Position numbers and translations under genes: made by a program. Shown one piece after another: positions 7,456 through 15,061 of a stretch of DNA of 64,000 nt; position 1 is the first letter of the stretch; each line of letters starts with the position of its first letter. The stretch covers positions 57,874-121,873 of the forward strand of contig CAYRGY010000005.1 in NCBI GenBank assembly GCA_964424075.1. The letters are read 5' to 3'. The notes under the pieces were generated by a model that saw only the letters and a program-made list of their open reading frames with translations, had not been told where the DNA came from and did not search any database. The DNA is from CAYRGY01 sp964424075. GTDB lineage: Bacteria; Patescibacteriota; Gracilibacteria; UBA1369.

Positions 7456-8091
7456 ATGGAAGTATTAGATCGCAAGCAGGCAGCTAAGTTACTCAACCTA
7501 TCAATTCGAACTGTTGATAGATATATCAAAAGTAGCAAATTTCCTATCAAGAATATTGGTGGACGGGTTTTTATACATCTCAAAGATCTTCAACCGATTC
7601 TCAAGCAAAAGGGGATTACTCCAAGAACAGGGGACTTCAAGCAGCCTGTTAAGTCAAATCTTATTACAACAGATATTCCGATCAATGATGAGAATGTACC
7701 TGATCCCAAAAGCAAACCAGAATCCAAGGCGGTCTACAGAAAGTTGTTTGAAGAATTGCAAGAAGAGCTAAAGAGTAAGCAAAAGCAACTTGAAGGAGCG
7801 AATTATCGTGTAGGTCAATTAGAGGGGATGCTCAAGGAAAGTGTACCATTGCTGGACTACAAAAAGGCTATGCTCAAAGAGCAAGAAAAGAGAGAAAGTC
7901 TTGAAACAGTTATTAAAGACTTCGAGGATGAAACCGAAAAGTTGTTAATTGATTTTAGTAACAAGCAAAACGAGCTTAAACAAGTTGATTATAAGCTTAG
8001 CCAGGAACGTCTTAACAAGCGGGTTTTCCTGATAATACTAATTATTCTGTTTCTATTGCAGCCACTTTGGTTAATCTTTCCACTAACTTAA
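7456..8091 (+). CDS. Tail-anchored DNA-binding protein: MerR/excisionase-type HTH, coiled coil, C-terminal TM
   Basis: A 211-residue protein with an unusual layout. Residues about 1-48 form an excisionase/MerR-like helix-turn-helix, with LDRKQAAKLLNLSIRTVDRYI as recognition helices and GGRVFIHLKDL as wing. About 50-90 is a polar linker. About 95-185 is a charged heptad-like coiled coil (FEELQEELKSKQKQLEG and onward). About 188-208 is a single very hydrophobic segment (RVFLIILIILFLLQPLWLIF) four residues from the end, so the protein should be held in the membrane by its tail with the HTH in the cytoplasm. An in-frame GTG at 7414 is rejected as the start because the -10 box would lie inside the coding region. 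The gene's promoter sits inside the palindrome array, suggesting autoregulation. I know no named family with this combination. Confidence 0.82.
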   Translation: MEVLDRKQAAKLLNLSIRTVDRYIKSSKFPIKNIGGRVFIHLKDLQPILKQKGITPRTGDFKQPVKSNLITTDIPINDENVPDPKSKPESKAVYRKLFEELQEELKSKQKQLEGANYRVGQLEGMLKESVPLLDYKKAMLKEQEKRESLETVIKDFEDETEKLLIDFSNKQNELKQVDYKLSQERLNKRVFLIILIILFLLQPLWLIFPLT

Positions 8092-8732
8092 TTTACGGAG
8101 ATTTCCATATTGGTTTGTTTTTCAATTTCGATTTGATGCTCAGGCAGAAATTTATTTATTCTATCAACAAAACCTCCGCTTTGATTTAAAGCTGAATACA
8201 ATACGTCAGTATCACCAATGGCTTTAATTTCATAAGGTGGAATAATCATTTCTTCTCCAAACAAGATCTGCCCATTAGGCATATTGTCAAAGCCCAGATA
8301 AGGGTCAGCATAACGTTTTCCATTAATACTAATTACTTCTGCCCCAGATGTGTAAAGCTCGTTTATTAAGTCAGTAAACCATAAAGCCTGTAAATTTTGA
8401 TCAATACTAATCAGTACACCTTGCCCTTTCACATCAATTTCACCTAAAAGAATTTGATATAATTCTCGTTGCTTTTTCAAATTGGCAATAGCATTCTCCC
8501 TGTCACTACCTTTCTTTTTTTCTTCTTCTAATTTATCAATCTGCATCCTCAAGTCTTCATTACTTTGCAGCAGCACCTCAATTTCTTTAAAAATATTAAT
8601 TCTTACTTCACGATTGACTCTTTGCGTAGCTTCATTCACTGACTTAGACTGAAACACAAAAGCAGTACCGATTATTAATCCGATGGTAAGTAGAATTCCG
8701 TATTGTATCCATTTTTTATTTACTTTTGGCAT
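8088..8732 (-). CDS. DUF881-family membrane-anchored protein (second of a tandem pair)
   Basis: DUF881 proteins (B. subtilis YlxW type) are single-pass membrane proteins often encoded in division/cell-wall clusters; their role is not settled. From the ATG at 8732 the protein is 214 residues: a TM helix (about 9-27), a coiled coil (about 40-85), then the DUF881 core with LISIDQN, LINELYTSGAEVISING and PPYEIKAIGDTDVL. I prefer 8732 over a longer frame to 8810 because the longer form overlaps the upstream gene by 95 bases and puts an extra hydrophobic stretch first. With 8732 the overlap is 17 bases, a normal coupling distance. It follows murL, murD and the first DUF881 gene. It converges with the HTH gene, overlapping four bases. 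Confidence 0.85.
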   Translation of the reverse strand: MPKVNKKWIQYGILLTIGLIIGTAFVFQSKSVNEATQRVNREVRINIFKEIEVLLQSNEDLRMQIDKLEEEKKKGSDRENAIANLKKQRELYQILLGEIDVKGQGVLISIDQNLQALWFTDLINELYTSGAEVISINGKRYADPYLGFDNMPNGQILFGEEMIIPPYEIKAIGDTDVLYSALNQSGGFVDRINKFLPEHQIEIEKQTNMEISVN

Positions 8733-9429
8733 GATCAAGAATAAAATTACCGTCAAATACTGAAATAACCAGACTGTCTTTACGTTCAGCATTAAACTCG
8801 ATCTTGCCATCCTGAATACGTTTGTATAAGTCAGGATAGGCGTTTTGATCGCTTAGGCGCTTTAAAATCATTTGCACGTCTCCAACAGTTTTGATTGTAT
8901 AAGGCTTGGCAATTCTGGTTCTGTTTACCAAAATTGTATTTCCAATAGAGTTTATTGAACTGGAGCTGACAATCCGTTGATTATTAATCATTATTGCTTC
9001 GACATTAGCGGTTCTAAGCACATTGACCAAATCTCTCAGGTCTGCTGCATAAATCAGAGAGGCTTCATCTTCACCGGCTTCATTTAAGGTAATTTCTACG
9101 CCACTACCGGCAATTCTGGATAGCCCCAAAACATCTTTCATGGCATCCAATTTCCCGATTAACCCTGTTTCATTACCTAAGTCCAGTTGTTTGCTCTGTT
9201 CATCAATTTGCAAACGCAAATTGGCTATTTTGGTTTTAAGTAGATTCTGTTTTTGATCCAAATAACTAATCAAATCAGCCTGTGCATTGATTTCATCAGC
9301 TAAATACGTGTTTGCAGAAACCGAGCTTTGAAACTGTGCCACAACCAACAATCCAATCAAAAAGCCGGAAACTATAAAGCTTATTACAAATACCTGGTCG
9401 GAATTGAGGCTCTTAACAAACTTAATCAT
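8716..9429 (-). CDS. DUF881-family membrane-anchored protein (first of a tandem pair)
   Basis: This 237-residue paralogue of the next gene has an N-terminal TM helix (about 12-35), a coiled coil (about 40-85) and the DUF881 core (about 95-235). Motifs include SGVEITLNEAG, LRDLVNVLRTANVEAIMINNQRI and AKPYTIKTVGD. It starts 23 bases after the murD stop on the same strand. Tandem DUF881 genes next to peptidoglycan-precursor genes resemble the ylxW neighbourhood of the Firmicutes division and cell-wall cluster, which points to a role at the septum or in wall synthesis; that is inference from context. Confidence 0.85.
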   Translation of the reverse strand: MIKFVKSLNSDQVFVISFIVSGFLIGLLVVAQFQSSVSANTYLADEINAQADLISYLDQKQNLLKTKIANLRLQIDEQSKQLDLGNETGLIGKLDAMKDVLGLSRIAGSGVEITLNEAGEDEASLIYAADLRDLVNVLRTANVEAIMINNQRIVSSSSINSIGNTILVNRTRIAKPYTIKTVGDVQMILKRLSDQNAYPDLYKRIQDGKIEFNAERKDSLVISVFDGNFILDHAKSK

Positions 9430-9452
9430 GAGCTAACTTTACTACAAACCGT

Positions 9453-10853
9453 TTAGGCTAACAATTTTATTTGTTTAATATATTGATCAGCCCTATCTTG
9501 ATAGTCTTTAAACATACCAAAGCTTGGCGAAGCACAAGACAGCAAACATACCTTTTCGGTCTTGGTGACATGATAAGCCTTCTCAACACACTCCTGCATC
9601 GAATCTGCGAAAAAGTGCCGAGGCAAAAAGTGATCATTTTCTAAAGACTCATGATACTGGAAAACTGTTGACCAAATATTTTTACCGCTTTCTGGAAGCA
9701 AAATCAGGTTTTCCACGCGCTCCTCCAAAATTACTTTAGCCATCTCCAAAAAGTCATAGCCCCGATCCTTGCCACCCAAAATTAAAGTATTAATTTTCCC
9801 GCTGAAACTTCTTATCCCTGCAATTGTAGATTCGGGAGTCGTAGACAGTGAGTCATTGTAAAAATATATTCCGTTATATTCACCCACATATTCCAGTCGA
9901 TGCTTTAGAGTAGTAAAATTTTCAATCACTTCGTGAATGATTTCTTGATCTATTTTAAGCTCCTCAGCCACTCTGATAGCGCAAATAATGTTCTCCAGAT
10001 TATGAGCTCCAATTAGTTTTACTTTGTCTTTATTTAAAATGAAATCCCGTCCCAAATTAATTTTTCGCACGTGATCATCATGAATTTGTTTAATTAGTAG
10101 TCCGTGATCGGTATTTAAAAAGTCAATCTTTCTGGCCTTAACAGTCTTGGCAAATTCGTTGATTTTAGGATTTCTTCCATTGTAAACGAATAATGAAGTA
10201 GCGGGCATATTGCTGAATAAATGCGTTTTAGCCTCAAAATAGTTTTCTTCAGAACGATGATAATCCAGATGATCGGGAAAAAAACTCAAAAAGATCCCAA
10301 TATCCGGAAAATAGTTAAAATCTTCCAATTGATAGCTGGATAACTCAAAAACATAATACCGATCAGCTCCGTCTGTCTTCAAAAAGTCCAATGCTGAATG
10401 TCCGATATTGCCAATCAAGTTTGTATTAAAACCGGCTCTGCGTAGCATTTCATAAATCAGAGTCGACGTGGTGCTTTTACCTTTTGTACCGGTTACACCG
10501 ATTATTTTTCCCAAACGATTCTCAAAAAACAATTTGGTATTGGAAGTCAGAATAGCACCTCTTTCCAAAGCTTTTTCAATTCCATACAGGCGAGGATTAA
10601 TGCCCGGAGATTTAATAATCATATCATAATCTACCAAGGCATCTAAGTACTGTTCTCCCAGATGTAGTTTTAAATTGGCATCTTTTTGAATTAGCTCCTT
10701 AACTTCATCGGAAAAACTATCCAACTTCTTTAGGTCTGCCACCCCAATTGTTTGTTCAGGCATCAATTCACGCAAAAATTTCAAGCTGGAGATTCCTTCC
10801 TTTCCCAAACCTAAAATTAAAACTCGGCGATTTTTCAAGTCATCTATTTTCAT
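9453..10853 (-). CDS. murD: UDP-N-acetylmuramoyl-L-alanine--glutamate ligase (MurD; possibly MurD2, L-Glu specific)
   Basis: MurD-type ligases add glutamate to UDP-MurNAc-L-Ala using ATP in the cytoplasm. The 466 residues show the N-terminal Rossmann domain (VLILGLGKEGISSL), the ATP loop TGTKGKST (121-128), the HLDYH segment of the central domain and the C-terminal LILGGKDRGYD loop. In classical MurD the C-terminal domain carries NDSKATN; here the same place reads NDSLSTT, so the lysine is lost. The start ATG overlaps the stop of the upstream murL-like gene (TAATG), implying translational coupling. MurL epimerises the terminal L-Glu that a MurD2 enzyme adds, so the pairing and the altered loop suggest this ligase uses L-Glu. 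That specificity is inferred; ligase family membership is secure. Confidence 0.93.
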   Translation of the reverse strand: MKIDDLKNRRVLILGLGKEGISSLKFLRELMPEQTIGVADLKKLDSFSDEVKELIQKDANLKLHLGEQYLDALVDYDMIIKSPGINPRLYGIEKALERGAILTSNTKLFFENRLGKIIGVTGTKGKSTTSTLIYEMLRRAGFNTNLIGNIGHSALDFLKTDGADRYYVFELSSYQLEDFNYFPDIGIFLSFFPDHLDYHRSEENYFEAKTHLFSNMPATSLFVYNGRNPKINEFAKTVKARKIDFLNTDHGLLIKQIHDDHVRKINLGRDFILNKDKVKLIGAHNLENIICAIRVAEELKIDQEIIHEVIENFTTLKHRLEYVGEYNGIYFYNDSLSTTPESTIAGIRSFSGKINTLILGGKDRGYDFLEMAKVILEERVENLILLPESGKNIWSTVFQYHESLENDHFLPRHFFADSMQECVEKAYHVTKTEKVCLLSCASPSFGMFKDYQDRADQYIKQIKLLA

Positions 10854-12208
10854 TAGCTGAATTCATAAAGTATAGTTTGAAAATGTTGCGGAATATTGGC
10901 GCTACCATGAATTTTCATCACTTCTTCAGTCATTAAATCAAATCTTTCCACTTGTGGAGCTAACTCTTTCAGGAACATTTGAATAACTTTGGTATTTTTA
11001 TAAGCTTTCATTTTACTTGCCAAATTCAATGCTACCAGCATTTCCTCCGGAGTGCCAACACATTCGAAAGGTTTATGATCTTTAATACCAATTAGCTCCC
11101 GGTAGGTGTCAAGCAAAATATCTGCATCAAACAGGTTTTCACCGAATGCAGCCTGCAATTTCCCCGCATCGATAAATGGAGCCAAAATCGCAAAAACAAA
11201 TGCACATTTAGGACATTTTCTGCACCACAAAGTCTGACCTTTATCTCTTTTGATCTTAAAATTGGTATTGCAACTGCTAAACACTTCTAGAAACTTATCC
11301 AAATCCTTGCTTGTGCTGAAAATCTTGGCAATTCTAAGCTCATAAAACGGTCTCAACAGACTGAATACTTTAATTTCCGGACTTACATAAGCTTTTAAAT
11401 AATCACTCAAATCCTCTTCAAAATCATAGCTTTTGGAGTATTGATGATTTATATCATGACCCAAATACATCAATTGACCGAAATCGGCAGATTTCTCTAA
11501 TGAAAAAATGATGTTCTGATAATCATATAGAATTGCACACACTACAAACAGGAATGAGAGATAAGCTGTAATAGGAACATGTCCGTTATAAGCCCCTTGA
11601 TCATTCAATTCAAACAGTAGGGGAGACAGTTCACGATTCAGAATCAGTCGGAGTTTGCCGATAATTTCTGCAGTATCATTAATTGGTTGCGCATCTCTCA
11701 GACTAATTAAAGTAAAATCTTCAGAGCCTCTTTGAAGCATCCCCGCTGATACTAGCGAATCCTTACCCCCGCCGATCGGTAATAAACTCCGTTTTGTTAA
11801 ACTCAACTCCTCAGGTTTTACTTCATTTATCTCTTTAGAGAAGGGGAATGCTAAAAGACCTCTGAAATCTATTTGATTTTGATAAAAAAATTCACCCAAT
11901 CCTCTTTCATAAATTCTGTTCCAAAATACTGCCTGTTCCTGATTCAGCTGTTGACTGCGCAATTCAATTTGCCTAGGACAATAAGCTTTATAATAGCTAA
12001 TCCCTGCAATCAAATGTAAATTGTCCAGTGCCAATTTCAAAGCTTTCACATTTACCTTATCCCAATTTATACCCTCTGTCGGAAAGGTGACCTTTTCTTC
12101 AAATTGTAATTGATCGTCAAAACTAAATCGCATTTTAATCTCTCCTTTTTCACGATTCAAATCGTAGTCTTCAAAAATAAATTTCTGATAATTTTGTTGT
12201 TTAGTCAT
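10853..12208 (-). CDS. murL: MurL-like UDP-MurNAc-L-Ala-L-Glu epimerase
   Basis: In Xanthomonas, MurL converts the terminal L-Glu of UDP-MurNAc-L-Ala-L-Glu to D-Glu with ATP, bypassing glutamate racemase. This 451-residue protein has the expected size and an adenylating PP-loop-like motif GGGKDS (146-151) preceded by RSLLPI. A Cys cluster WCRKCPKC follows near residue 330. An N-terminal region (about 1-135) lacks a named domain and a C-terminal helical region ends the protein. The assignment rests on the GGKDS motif, the length, and direct translational coupling to murD, the arrangement described for the MurD2-MurL pair. It could instead be another ATP-pyrophosphatase-fold enzyme. A short leader with no obvious promoter precedes it. 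Confidence 0.75.
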   Translation of the reverse strand: MTKQQNYQKFIFEDYDLNREKGEIKMRFSFDDQLQFEEKVTFPTEGINWDKVNVKALKLALDNLHLIAGISYYKAYCPRQIELRSQQLNQEQAVFWNRIYERGLGEFFYQNQIDFRGLLAFPFSKEINEVKPEELSLTKRSLLPIGGGKDSLVSAGMLQRGSEDFTLISLRDAQPINDTAEIIGKLRLILNRELSPLLFELNDQGAYNGHVPITAYLSFLFVVCAILYDYQNIIFSLEKSADFGQLMYLGHDINHQYSKSYDFEEDLSDYLKAYVSPEIKVFSLLRPFYELRIAKIFSTSKDLDKFLEVFSSCNTNFKIKRDKGQTLWCRKCPKCAFVFAILAPFIDAGKLQAAFGENLFDADILLDTYRELIGIKDHKPFECVGTPEEMLVALNLASKMKAYKNTKVIQMFLKELAPQVERFDLMTEEVMKIHGSANIPQHFQTILYEFS

Positions 12209-12313
12209 GACCTACATACTTGCAAAATTCTGCTCAAAAAAAAAGCATTTTTCATATTTATTAATCTAATCTATGATTGACGCACAGCATTAGATATCGA
12301 TTAATTAACTAAA

Positions 12314-13462
12314 TTGATTCAGACATTCCACAAAAGTGAGAAATACATATTGCTGACTATGGCAGTTTTACTGCTAGTCAGTTTCTTTTTCGATTATTTA
12401 TTCCTGCAAATTCAGCCCCATAGCATCACTCTGACCGGCTTTTTCCAGTTTATTTCCGACTCTGGCTTAATCTTGATTCTAACAACTGTGACCACTTTGC
12501 TCATTTTCCACCGCAACCACCATTTGCTGCCCATTTTCGCTATCAGTCTGGCTATTGCCTTTGAATTAGCTTATCTCGGCAAAGTGCTCTTTCAGATTCC
12601 CCGCCCCGAGGGACTAGTTTTGGCTGAAGGTTACTCCTTTCCCAGCATTCACACAGCGCTTTGCATAGCTATAATTCCATTTTTACACTTTCTCAAAACC
12701 CGCAAAATCTTCAAAATATTGCTGATTGTTAGCCTTTTCTTAATTATTTACAGTCGGCTTTATCTGGGCGTTCACACGCTTTCAGATTTGCTGGCCGGTG
12801 GAATTATCGGCTATATCAGCGCTAAAAGCATCTTTTATCTGGAGAAGAATCATCACCTTACCGATTGGCTCTTTTTTCACATCAAGGACAAACTTGAAAT
12901 GCGCCGTCAGATAGCTCATTTGTTGATTGGTTTGAGCGTAGTTTTGCTTGTACACTATGGTTTGATCAACAGCGGCGTTATTTTTGCCATGCTGGTGTTC
13001 GGAGCTATCGTGGTGATCCTACAGAAAAAATATCATCTGCCCATTACCACTTATTTGCTGCAAACTTTTGAACGTCCCCATGACCTGGAAAAATTTCCCG
13101 GCAAGGGCGCATTTTTTCTACTTTTCGGAGCATTTGTAGCTTTAGAATTGTTTCCGCAAAATATTGCACTGGCCGCTATAACCATTATGGCTATAGGAGA
13201 TTCAGTATCACATTTAATCGGTCGCTATGTCGGTCGCATAAATGTCCCTTTCCGCAAACACAAGAAGTTGGAGGGAATAATCATCGCTATTGTTTTCTCC
13301 ACACTGGGTGCGATGTACTTTGTCAGTTTTCAAATTGCCTTCACCGCAGCCTTTTTTGCCATGTTGGTTGAAGCCTATTTACCACAAAAGAAACTTAAAT
13401 ATCTGGATGATAATCTAATCATCCCCTTGGTTGCCGGAGGAATTATGTTACTCCTGGTTTAA
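12314..13462 (+). CDS. PAP2 phosphatase fused to a CTP-type polyprenol/phytol kinase-like membrane domain
   Basis: A 382-residue polytopic membrane protein with two enzymatic halves. Residues about 10-175 are a type-2 phosphatidic acid phosphatase: the C2 and C3 motifs appear as FPSIHTA (about 110-116) and SRLYLGVHTLSD (about 147-158), and members dephosphorylate undecaprenyl or lipid (pyro)phosphates. Residues about 195-382 begin RRQIAHLLIGL and contain IAIGDS-like IMAIGDSVSHLIGRYVG and KKLEG, the pattern of the DGK1/SEC59/VTE5 CTP-dependent lipid kinases. One chain could therefore both remove and add a phosphate on a polyprenol carrier. The start is a TTG at 12314; the first ATG (12359) would trim the charged residues ahead of TM1. 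The same kinase family recurs alone at 54727-55380. Confidence 0.78.
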   Translation: MIQTFHKSEKYILLTMAVLLLVSFFFDYLFLQIQPHSITLTGFFQFISDSGLILILTTVTTLLIFHRNHHLLPIFAISLAIAFELAYLGKVLFQIPRPEGLVLAEGYSFPSIHTALCIAIIPFLHFLKTRKIFKILLIVSLFLIIYSRLYLGVHTLSDLLAGGIIGYISAKSIFYLEKNHHLTDWLFFHIKDKLEMRRQIAHLLIGLSVVLLVHYGLINSGVIFAMLVFGAIVVILQKKYHLPITTYLLQTFERPHDLEKFPGKGAFFLLFGAFVALELFPQNIALAAITIMAIGDSVSHLIGRYVGRINVPFRKHKKLEGIIIAIVFSTLGAMYFVSFQIAFTAAFFAMLVEAYLPQKKLKYLDDNLIIPLVAGGIMLLLV

Positions 13463-13528
13463 TTGCCGATTTAAATTTGCTTCAGGAGGCGCTTTTCTTT
13501 ATATTTTGCCTACAATAATATTTTATTC

Positions 13529-15061
13529 ATGTCGGACTCCAATCAAAGCCCTAATAATGAATTTGCCGAACGACAGCAAAAACTCAAAGATCTGCAGCAA
13601 ATTAATGAATTAGGCTACAAAGAACGTTTTGAGCGAAACAACTCTGCTCAATCGACCAAAACTGATGGTGTAACCAAAGAATTGGATCAAATTTTGGAAG
13701 CTCCTAAGGCGGAATTCAGTCTGGCCGGACGGCTAATGCTGATGCGTCCCCATGGGAAATTGACTTTCGCTCAGCTTCAGGACAAATCGGGTCGTATCCA
13801 AATTTGCTTCATGCAGGATGTTCTGGGCAAGGATAAATATAAATTACTCAAGAAAATTGATTTGGGAGATTTTGTCGGGGTAAAAGGTGATCTTTTCGTT
13901 ACTAAGCATGGTGAAACTACCTTGCTGGTTCAAGATTTTGACCTTCTCTCCAAAACGCTTCGCCCGCTTCCGGAAAAGTTTCATGGACTTTCCGACCGGG
14001 AAACCAAATATCGCTATCGATACTTGGATTTGCTTTCCGATCCGGAAACTTTTAAGCGCTTTAAATTTCGCAGCCACATAATTAAAGAGTTTAGACGCTA
14101 TCTGGATGACCACGGCTTTGACGAAGTGGAGACTCCCATACTAACATCCGTCGCCTCGGGAGCGGTTGCCACACCTTTTACAACTCATCACAAAGCGCTC
14201 GACATTCCCATGTTCCTACGCATTGCCCCCGAGACATACCTGAAAAGATGCGTCATTGGTGGTTTCGAAAAAGTCTATGAATTGGGTAAAAACTTCCGTA
14301 ACGAGGGGATTGATCCTAGCCATCTGCAGGAGTTTACCATGCTCGAATACTATGTAGCCTACTGGAATTTCGAAGATAATATGGATTTCACCGAAGAGCT
14401 GCTCAAGCATGTCATCAAGTCTTCCATGGGCACGCTTGAATTGATAATCAATGATAGAGAAGGGAATCCGCAGAAAATAGATTTTGGAAACAAATGGCCC
14501 CGACACAGCTTTGTCGAGCTGATCAAAGACAATTGTGGTATCGACGTGCTGGATCATTTTGGAAATGCTGGCTCTTTGCGCGTTGCGATTTCTGATCTCG
14601 GTATAAAAATTGAGAATATTGAAAATTTCGGCTATGGAAATTTATGCGATGCTCTCTATAAAAAAGTTGCCCGCCCCAAACTGATTCAACCTTGTTTTGT
14701 AATCAAACATCCAGTTGATACTAAACCTTTGGCCCGCCGCAATGACCATGAGCCTCGCCTGGCAGATTCCTTTCAGGTTTTGGTTAATAGTTGGGAAATT
14801 GTTAATGCTTATTCCGAGCTGGTCGATCCGTTGGATCAACGGGATCGTCTGGAGCGCCAGGCTGCCGCCAAAGCCGCCGGTGACGAAGAAGCCATGCCTA
14901 TGGATGAAGATTATCTATATGCCATGGAGCACGGTATGCCGCCAATGAGTGGGTGGGGACTGGGCATTGACCGCTTCGTTGCTCTTTTGACTAATCAGGA
15001 AAACCTCAAAGATACGGTACTTTTCCCTATTATGAAACCTAACAGACAATCTGAAAAGTAA
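13529..15061 (+). CDS. lysS: Lysyl-tRNA synthetase, class II
   Basis: LysRS charges tRNA-Lys. The 510-residue protein has the N-terminal OB-fold anticodon-binding domain (about 60-155, SLAGRLMLMRPHGKLTFAQL), then the class II core. Motif 1 lies in RSHIIKEFRRYLDDHGFDEVETP, motif 2 is FRNEGID, and motif 3 is GWGLGIDRFVALLT near residue 475. These match bacterial LysS closely. The gene ends directly against the DUF4012 gene (TAA then ATG), so the two are probably co-transcribed. The first about 30 residues are polar and specific to this lineage. Confidence 0.96.
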   Translation: MSDSNQSPNNEFAERQQKLKDLQQINELGYKERFERNNSAQSTKTDGVTKELDQILEAPKAEFSLAGRLMLMRPHGKLTFAQLQDKSGRIQICFMQDVLGKDKYKLLKKIDLGDFVGVKGDLFVTKHGETTLLVQDFDLLSKTLRPLPEKFHGLSDRETKYRYRYLDLLSDPETFKRFKFRSHIIKEFRRYLDDHGFDEVETPILTSVASGAVATPFTTHHKALDIPMFLRIAPETYLKRCVIGGFEKVYELGKNFRNEGIDPSHLQEFTMLEYYVAYWNFEDNMDFTEELLKHVIKSSMGTLELIINDREGNPQKIDFGNKWPRHSFVELIKDNCGIDVLDHFGNAGSLRVAISDLGIKIENIENFGYGNLCDALYKKVARPKLIQPCFVIKHPVDTKPLARRNDHEPRLADSFQVLVNSWEIVNAYSELVDPLDQRDRLERQAAAKAAGDEEAMPMDEDYLYAMEHGMPPMSGWGLGIDRFVALLTNQENLKDTVLFPIMKPNRQSEK

